From Sedimenticola sp. (lineage in GTDB: Bacteria > Pseudomonadota > Gammaproteobacteria > Chromatiales > Chromatiaceae), in the NCBI GenBank assembly GCA_027008705.1, contig JALVEB010000032.1:1-41897 (forward strand): a stretch of DNA of 41,897 nt, read 5' to 3'. The position numbers were made by a program, and so were the translations under genes. The first letter of the stretch is position 1, and each line of letters begins with the position of its first letter. This document shows, one piece after another, positions 36,809 through 41,897 of the stretch. The notes beneath the pieces were generated by a model. It was not told the DNA's origin. It saw only the letters and a program-made list of their open reading frames with translations, and did not search any database.

Positions 36809-39631
36809 TCAGCCAGTATTCCGCATGCCGGCGGCGATCGCATTGATCGAACGCAGCAACGGATCCAGCCAGCGTTGCCGCGTTTCTTCCGCCAGGGTTT
36901 CGTCGCGATAGTGACGCAACAGCTCGAGCTGGATATGGTTCAGCGGGTCCAGGTAGGGATCGCGGCGGCTCAGCGAGAGTTGCAGGATCGGGGTCTCGTC
37001 GAGCAACTGGTGGATGCCGGCGATCTCCATGATCTGGCGCAGCGTCAGGTAGTACTCCTCCCGCACCATGCCATAGATGGTCTCGGCGACGGCGGGATCG
37101 TGACACAGTTGCGCGTACTCGCGGGCGATGGTCATCTCGCCCTTGAACAACGCCATCTGCGCATTGCCGAGCAGGGCGCGGAAGAACGGCCAGTCCTGGT
37201 ACATGCGTTGCAGCGTCGCGAGACGTTCGGGGTGATCCTGCCGCCAGGCGGCGAGCGCGCTGCCGATGCCATACCAGGCCGGCAGGGTGTGGCGTGACTG
37301 CGCCCAGCCGAAGACCCAGGCGATGGCGCGCACCGAATCCTTCGAGCGGTCGGCCTTTTTGCGGTGGGAGGGGCGCGAGCCGATGTTCATCATGGCGATC
37401 TCGTTGACCGGGGTCGCCTCGTAGAAATAATCCAGAAACCCCGGGGTCCGCTCGGTCAGCTCGCGAAAGCTCGCCTCGCCGCTGGCCGAGAGCTCGTCGA
37501 GGATGGCCAGATAGTCCTTGCGGTCCTCCGCCGGCGGCCGGATCAGGCATTGGCTGGCGATCAGCAGGCCGGTGGCGCCCATCGTCAGCTCATAGACCGC
37601 GGTTTCGTGGTTGCTGTATTTGTAGGTCAGCACCTCGCCCTGCTCGGTGAACTTGATCTGACCGCGCACCGTGCCGGCCGGCTGGGACAGGATCGCCTCG
37701 TGAGTCGGGCCGCCGCCGCGCCCGACCGTGCCGCCGCGGCCATGGAACAGACGGCAGCGAATGCCATAGTCGTCGGCCAGTTGGATGATCTTCTTCTGCG
37801 TCTCGTAGAGATTCCAGGCTGACGAGACGATGCCGCCGTCCTTGGCCGAATCGGAGTAGCCGAGCATCACCTCTTGCAGGTTGCCGGAGGCCTTCAGCAG
37901 CTCGGCGTAGGTATCGTCCTGGAAGAGCAGGTTTAGCACCTCCTCGGTATGTTCCAGGTCTTCGATGGTCTCGAACAGCGGCGAGACGATCAGATGGCAG
38001 AACCAGCCCTCGTCGTTGCGCCCGACCAGGCCGGTGAGGCTGGCGAGAAACAGCACCTCCAGGATATGGCTGGCGGCATGGGTCATCGAGATCACATAGG
38101 CACCGATGATGCGCGGGCTGACCTGTTCCCGCATCTCGGCGACGACATCGAAGACCGCCAGCACCTGGCGGGTTTCGTCGGACAGGCCGGCGCGATCCAG
38201 TTCCCGGTTTTGCGGGATGGCCCCGGCCAGCAGCGCGAGCCGGCCGGGCTCGTCGAGGCTTGCGTAGTCTCCCAGCCCCAGCTGGGTGACGATCTCGGCG
38301 ACCGCGGCGCTGTGCACGGCGGATTCCTGACGGATGTCGAGGTGGGCGAGAAAAAAGCCGAAGGTTTCGACCAGGCGAATCAGGTCTTTCAGCTCACCGT
38401 TGGCGATCGCCGCGTCCTGGTGGCTGATCAGCGAGGCATGGATCGCCGACAGGTCGTTGAGCAGCTCGTCGGCGCCGCGGAAGGCCATCGGCGGCAGCTT
38501 CCATTCCTGGCCGCGCAGCGCGCGATCCACCGCTTGCAGGTTGTGCTCGAGGCGACGTTTGATAATGTACAGCTTGCGGCGGTAGGGTTCGTCGCCGTAG
38601 CGTCCGGGATTGTCCTCGAACAGCGCGGCAAAGCGTTCATTATCGGCCTCCAGCGAGTCGAGAAAGGCGGGGCTCGGGGTACAGAATGCGATCGACTGAG
38701 TGATGACGTAGATCAGATCGGTGGCGCGGCGCTGGTATTCCTCGATCGCCGTCTGGTAATGCATGTAGGCGGCTTCGCGCGTAATCTCCGGCGTGACATA
38801 GGGGTTGCCGTCGCGATCGCCGCCGATCCATGAGCCGAACTTCAGGAACGCGGGCACGCGCATCGCCTGCAACTCGGGATCGTCGCTGTAGGCGCGGTGC
38901 AGCGCGCGCTCCATGCGGCGATAGACCTCGGGCACCGAATCGAACAGGCTGTCCTTATAGTATTGCAGGCCGTTGCGGATCTCGTTGCAGACCTGAAGCC
39001 GGTTGGTACGCACCTCATTGGTCTCCCACAGGGTGCGGATCTGGATCTGCAACTCATCGATCACGCGCTGTTTCAGCACCTTGCCGAGACCGGGCTGATC
39101 GAGTTGCTCACTGGTGACGAAGATCGTGCGCAACTGGTGCATGATTACGCGGCGGCGCGCCTCGGTGGGGTGCGCGGTGAACACCGGGTAGTAGCACAAC
39201 TCGTTCAGCAGGGTACCCAGGTCGGTCAGCTTCATGCCTTGTTGCTGCATCTCGCGCACGGTGTGGTCGAAGGAGCCCTCCCAGAGCTCGTCACCGCGGT
39301 TGACGATGCGCCGCCGCTGACGATGATGGAAGGATTCCTCGGCGATATTGACGAGCTGGAAGTAGAGGTTGAACGCCCGCGTGATCGCGGTCAGCTCTTC
39401 CGGCGACATGCGCGCGATCAGCGTGATCAAGCGCTCGCGCTTGGCGGGATCGTCGTGAGTGCGCAACTTGATGAAGCCCTTGCGCAGCTTCTCCAGCAGC
39501 GAGAAGGCATGAGTGCCTTCCTTTTCGCGGAACACATTGCCGAGCAGGGTGCCGAGCAACTTCACCTTTTTGCGCAGCAGGCGATCGTTTTTCAGGCATT
39601 CCTGAACGAATACATCGTCGGATGACGGCAT
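36809..39631 (-). CDS. ppc: Phosphoenolpyruvate carboxylase
   Basis: Ppc carboxylates PEP to oxaloacetate, refilling the TCA cycle. The 940-residue length is normal. Active-site motifs are present: TAHPTEARRR with the catalytic His, GYSDSAKDGG, and the glycine-rich FHGRGGTVGRGGGPTHEAI; the protein ends RNTG as the family does. The start at 39631 (MPSSDDVFVQECL) fits the family. It is transcribed toward lpxD; with a 6-nt gap and no terminator, the two transcripts probably overlap at their 3' ends. Confidence 0.97.
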   Translation of the reverse strand: MPSSDDVFVQECLKNDRLLRKKVKLLGTLLGNVFREKEGTHAFSLLEKLRKGFIKLRTHDDPAKRERLITLIARMSPEELTAITRAFNLYFQLVNIAEESFHHRQRRRIVNRGDELWEGSFDHTVREMQQQGMKLTDLGTLLNELCYYPVFTAHPTEARRRVIMHQLRTIFVTSEQLDQPGLGKVLKQRVIDELQIQIRTLWETNEVRTNRLQVCNEIRNGLQYYKDSLFDSVPEVYRRMERALHRAYSDDPELQAMRVPAFLKFGSWIGGDRDGNPYVTPEITREAAYMHYQTAIEEYQRRATDLIYVITQSIAFCTPSPAFLDSLEADNERFAALFEDNPGRYGDEPYRRKLYIIKRRLEHNLQAVDRALRGQEWKLPPMAFRGADELLNDLSAIHASLISHQDAAIANGELKDLIRLVETFGFFLAHLDIRQESAVHSAAVAEIVTQLGLGDYASLDEPGRLALLAGAIPQNRELDRAGLSDETRQVLAVFDVVAEMREQVSPRIIGAYVISMTHAASHILEVLFLASLTGLVGRNDEGWFCHLIVSPLFETIEDLEHTEEVLNLLFQDDTYAELLKASGNLQEVMLGYSDSAKDGGIVSSAWNLYETQKKIIQLADDYGIRCRLFHGRGGTVGRGGGPTHEAILSQPAGTVRGQIKFTEQGEVLTYKYSNHETAVYELTMGATGLLIASQCLIRPPAEDRKDYLAILDELSASGEASFRELTERTPGFLDYFYEATPVNEIAMMNIGSRPSHRKKADRSKDSVRAIAWVFGWAQSRHTLPAWYGIGSALAAWRQDHPERLATLQRMYQDWPFFRALLGNAQMALFKGEMTIAREYAQLCHDPAVAETIYGMVREEYYLTLRQIMEIAGIHQLLDETPILQLSLSRRDPYLDPLNHIQLELLRHYRDETLAEETRQRWLDPLLRSINAIAAGMRNTG

Positions 39632-39800
39632 GCGGGTACTCCAGCTGGATCAAAACCCGCCCATTTTAACAGATCCGGATACGCCTGAAGCTATGCGCGT
39701 CCGCTCCAACAGGATTGCCTCATCAGGCTCGGATAGAGGTGGATTCTGTTCAATAAATGCCGCTAACTCGCAATTTTCCAGGCCGGGTTTTCGGAAATGG

Positions 39801-39835
39801 CGTAGCCGCAGTTACGGCGTGGCTCCGGCTCCTAC
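39801..39835 (-). repeat. REP-like palindromic element
   Basis: On the minus strand the sequence begins GTAGGAGCCGGAGCCACGCC and runs into GCCG-TAACTG-CGGC. A GTAG/GTAGGAGC head followed by an imperfect palindrome is typical of REP sequences linked to RAYT transposases. Only one copy is in the window, so the class is uncertain. Confidence 0.5.
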
Positions 39836-39906
39836 AGGGGCAACGACACCCGGAAGTGCGAGCAGGGTAAGATGGCTGACGATCAATGGGCAATGCGCGT
39901 TTTCGT

Positions 39907-40239
39907 TCAGCGTTGGAAATCGTCGAGGAACTCTGAAGCGGGATCGATGCCTGTTACAAGCAGCCGGTCCCGGGGGCGGGTGCAGGCGACGTAGAGAAGG
40001 TGGCGCTCTGTCTCGTGGATCTCTTCGAGATCTGCATCATCCGTCACTGATTCCATTCTTTCTTGCAAGGAAATGACTTCATCGTCACAGGCCATGACGG
40101 CAACTGCCCGGAACTCGAGTCCCTTCGCCAAGTGCATGGTGCTGATTACCATCTTTCCATTTGTAAGCTCCACTCGCTCATCCAGTGTCTTGAACGGGAT
40201 GCCTGAGCGCCTGGCGGGCCTTCTTGTGGAGTGAAATGT
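39907..40239 (-). pseudogene. C-terminal remnant of a UvrD/Rep-type helicase
   Basis: The minus strand encodes about 110 residues with the UvrD-family C-terminal motifs STMHLAKGLEFRAVAVM (motif V region) and HLLYVACTRPRDRLLVTG (motif VI), ending ASEFLDDFQR. Upstream in the same frame (ARRSGIPFKTLDERVEL) still reads like helicase, but a stop follows at about 40240 and the remaining several hundred residues, including Walker A, are absent. Base composition is clearly less GC-rich than the flanks. The track's 88-residue ORF starts at an internal GTG. I interpret it as the remnant of an acquired gene, not an active helicase. Confidence 0.82.
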
Positions 40240-40356
40240 TCATGCCAGATTGCCTCGTGTGTTTGAGGGATGCTCTTCCGCGAGGGCCTGTAGCACCGTT
40301 CTCGCCTGGAACAGAGCATAGCTCCTTTTTGGGATATAATCACACGGGCCTTGACA

Positions 40357-40390
40357 GCTATGACTCGTTCCCGCGCCTGGTCCACGAGCG
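40357..40390 (+). repeat. R1-related element R1b, copy 2
   Basis: GCTATGACTCGTTCCCGCGC and the next 14 nt match 29156-29189 at 31 of 34 positions. CTCGT and ACGAG within the copy can pair. No reverse R1 partner is visible next to this copy. Confidence 0.75.
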
Positions 40391-40526
40391 AAAAGCCGAT
40401 CGTTTCCGCGTTGCAACCGCTTGCCATTGCCTGCGTTTTTCCCTTGAACGAAAGGTTTTTTCCCTACAAGCGGATCATTTCAGGGTGAGTCAGCGTTTCC
40501 CCAGACGGCAGGCGTGCTGGAACATT

Positions 40527-40556
40527 TTCGGAACGGGGTGGGTGGGGCGATACAAT
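40527..40556 (+). promoter_or_regulatory. Candidate pabB promoter
   Basis: TTCGGA (40527-40532), an 18-nt spacer and TACAAT (40551-40556) precede the pabB ATG by 29 nt. The -10 is good and the -35 is poor. The spacer is G-rich (GGGGTGGGTGGGG). Confidence 0.45.
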
Positions 40557-40585
40557 GTCTTTCTCAAGCAATCCCGAGCGCGCCG

Positions 40586-41897
40586 ATGCCAATCCTGTAT
40601 CCCCTGCCTTATCATCCCGACAGCCAGGCGCTGTTCGAGCGTCTCGCCGATGCCCCGTGGGCGGTGTTTCTCGATAGCGGCGCCCACGGTGCCCGTCAGG
40701 GGCGCTTCGATATTCTCAGCGCCTGGCCGGAGCGTTGTCTGCTGGCCGATGAAACCGGCATCTGGCAGGTGGACGGGCATCGGCGGCGACGCCGGCAGGG
40801 CGGCCCGTTTCTGGCGCGGCTGCGCGAGCTTCTCGGAACGCCGCGTCCGCTGCCGGGCGGTTTGCCGTTCGCCGGTGGCTTGATCGGCTACCTTGGTTAT
40901 GATTTCGGGTTCGAGCTCGACGGCTTCGAGGCTCGGGACAAGCCGGGTGACGCCATGCCGAGCGCCGCGTTCGGCTTGTACCGCTGGGCGGTGGTCGTCG
41001 ATCATCAAGCGCGCCGTAGCCATCTTGTGATCGAGTCGGGCGCCCGTCCCGGTGGTCGCTCGCCGCGCGCTCTGCGTAATTGGCTGCGAGGCATGCGCAT
41101 CACGCGACCGGGTCGCAAGATCGGTTTCCCCGGCCCGGTTACGGCGGAGCTGGATACAAGCGCTTACCGCCAGCGTTTCGAACGCATCCAGGCCTACATC
41201 CGTGACGGCGACGTATACCAGGTCAACTTTGCGCAGCGCTTCGAAGCCCGTTGCAACGGCGACAGCTGGACGCTGTACCAGCGTTTGCGGCGGATGGGCT
41301 CAGCGCCCTATGCCGCTTATCTGCACCTGCCGTTCGCTGACATTCTCAGCATGTCGCCGGAACTCTTCGTCGAGCTGCGTGGGCGGCGGATCTTGACCAA
41401 GCCGATCAAGGGCACGCGCCCGCGCAGCGACAGCGAGGCTCGGGACAGACGCTTGCGCGAGGAGCTGCTCGCCAGCGAAAAAGACCGCGCGGAGAATCTG
41501 ATGATCGTCGACCTGTTGCGCAATGATCTCGGGCGGGTCGCCGAGATCGGGTCGGTGCGGGTTCCCAAGCTGTTCGCGTTGGAGAGTTTCAGCAACGTCC
41601 ATCACCTGGTCAGCAGCATCACCGCCAGGCTCGCGGACGACAAGGATCTCTTCGACCTGCTGGAGGGCAGTTTTCCCGGAGGTTCGATCACCGGCGCGCC
41701 GAAGCGGCGCGCGATGGAGATCATCGATGAGTTGGAGCCGCGCCGCCGGGGTCTCTACTGCGGCGCCATCGGTTACATCGATCGCGCTCGCGACATGGCG
41801 ATGAATATCGCGATCCGGACCATGGTGCGGCAGGATGGAAGCCTGTGGTTCTGGGCCGGAGGCGGTATCGTCGCCGATTCAGATTGCGAGGAAGAAG
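40586..41897 (+). CDS. pabB: Aminodeoxychorismate synthase component I (3' end outside window)
   Basis: PabB converts chorismate plus ammonia to aminodeoxychorismate for folate synthesis. The ORF track omits it because the frame has no stop before the window ends; 437 codons are visible from ATG 40586 (MPILYPLPYHPDSQALF). The chorismate-binding motifs are clear: GDVYQVNFAQRF, SMSPELFVEL, and LTKPIKGTRPR, where the Lys of PIKGT marks PabB rather than anthranilate synthase (PIAGT), then DLLRNDLGRV and GGSITGAPKRRAMEII. Usual length is ~450 residues or more, so little is missing unless a pabC part is fused downstream. Confidence 0.93.
   Translation, partial: MPILYPLPYHPDSQALFERLADAPWAVFLDSGAHGARQGRFDILSAWPERCLLADETGIWQVDGHRRRRRQGGPFLARLRELLGTPRPLPGGLPFAGGLIGYLGYDFGFELDGFEARDKPGDAMPSAAFGLYRWAVVVDHQARRSHLVIESGARPGGRSPRALRNWLRGMRITRPGRKIGFPGPVTAELDTSAYRQRFERIQAYIRDGDVYQVNFAQRFEARCNGDSWTLYQRLRRMGSAPYAAYLHLPFADILSMSPELFVELRGRRILTKPIKGTRPRSDSEARDRRLREELLASEKDRAENLMIVDLLRNDLGRVAEIGSVRVPKLFALESFSNVHHLVSSITARLADDKDLFDLLEGSFPGGSITGAPKRRAMEIIDELEPRRRGLYCGAIGYIDRARDMAMNIAIRTMVRQDGSLWFWAGGGIVADSDCEEE

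Larger units (their letters stand above)
40240..40585. other. Lower-GC intergenic scar before pabB
   Basis: This 346-nt stretch has no supported gene; the plus-strand track ORF at 40224 is a shadow that runs out of frame into pabB. It holds the R1b element at 40357-40390, an AT-rich zone around 40325-40345 and 40435-40480, and the candidate pabB promoter. Together with the helicase remnant it marks a site of past insertion and decay. Confidence 0.6.

Noticed and set aside
36875-39625. Long plus-strand ORFs opposite ppc (36875, 37364, 37949, 38897)
   Set aside because: Shadow frames of ppc, which is full-length and has every active-site motif.
40530-40550. G-quadruplex in the pabB promoter spacer
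   Set aside because: Only three runs of three or more G are present, so a stable three-layer quadruplex is not supported.

Overview
The window is a stretch of GC-rich proteobacterial chromosome. Gene content and order point to a gammaproteobacterium, probably a Chromatiales-type or related lineage; I cannot name the genus from sequence alone. Supporting signs are the leuCDB-asd-fimV-truA-trpFBA-accD-folC-dedD order, the uvrY/gacA-uvrC-pgsA block, lpxD, and a FimV-type polar protein. Coding is dense, genes often overlap by ATGA or GTGA, and I see no rRNA, tRNA, CRISPR array or intact insertion sequence.

Layout. (1) 1-13.4 kb is a conserved biosynthetic block on the plus strand: the 3' half of leuC, then leuD, leuB, asd, fimV, truA, trpF, trpB, trpA, accD, folC and a DedD/SPOR protein. 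(2) At 13.5-16.1 kb, where relatives often carry cvpA-purF, there is instead a GDSL-esterase autotransporter and a DUF805 membrane protein. (3) 16.3-20.1 kb is a tightly coupled uvrY/gacA - family 5 uracil-DNA glycosylase - uvrC - pgsA block. (4) 20.3-21.5 kb holds a patatin and a dodecin. (5) 21.6-25.3 kb is a copper module: a Cys-rich CopL-like protein, a Tat-exported CopA multicopper oxidase and CopB, closed by a terminator overlapping the copB stop, followed by a separate gene for a very Met-rich exported protein. (6) 25.6-27.7 kb is a sigma factor - DUF3619 - small exported protein - DUF3106 cluster plus one more exported small protein. (7) 27.7-32.7 kb is mixed: membrane thioredoxin, an unknown protein, a PlsC-type acyltransferase, a neutral zinc metallopeptidase, an ICMT-type methyltransferase and an HD-GYP phosphodiesterase. 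(8) 32.9-39.6 kb holds acs, a NYN-nuclease/cold-shock-like fusion, an lpxD outside the usual lpx cluster, and ppc. (9) 39.6-40.6 kb is a lower-GC scar with a helicase fragment and repeats. (10) The window ends inside pabB, which the ORF track missed because it has no stop codon here.

The most unusual signal lies between the genes. A dispersed repeat (called R1 here) has a core resembling TATACTCGTCGCCCATGA followed by TTTTCGG and, in several copies, a short hairpin whose sequence differs between copies while pairing is kept. I find it after trpA, uvrC, the DUF805 gene, pgsA, the Met-rich gene and the acyltransferase gene, mostly in the orientation of the gene it follows, and once as an inverted doublet. 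A related 34-nt element occurs twice, and a second repeat (R2), palindromic around GGGGTGA..TCACCCC, occurs twice. An unusually long hairpin of about 20 bp sits at the predicted 5' end of the acs transcript. I see no complete new multi-gene system. The repeat families, the Met-rich copper-linked gene and the NYN/cold-shock protein are the best candidates for undescribed biology.
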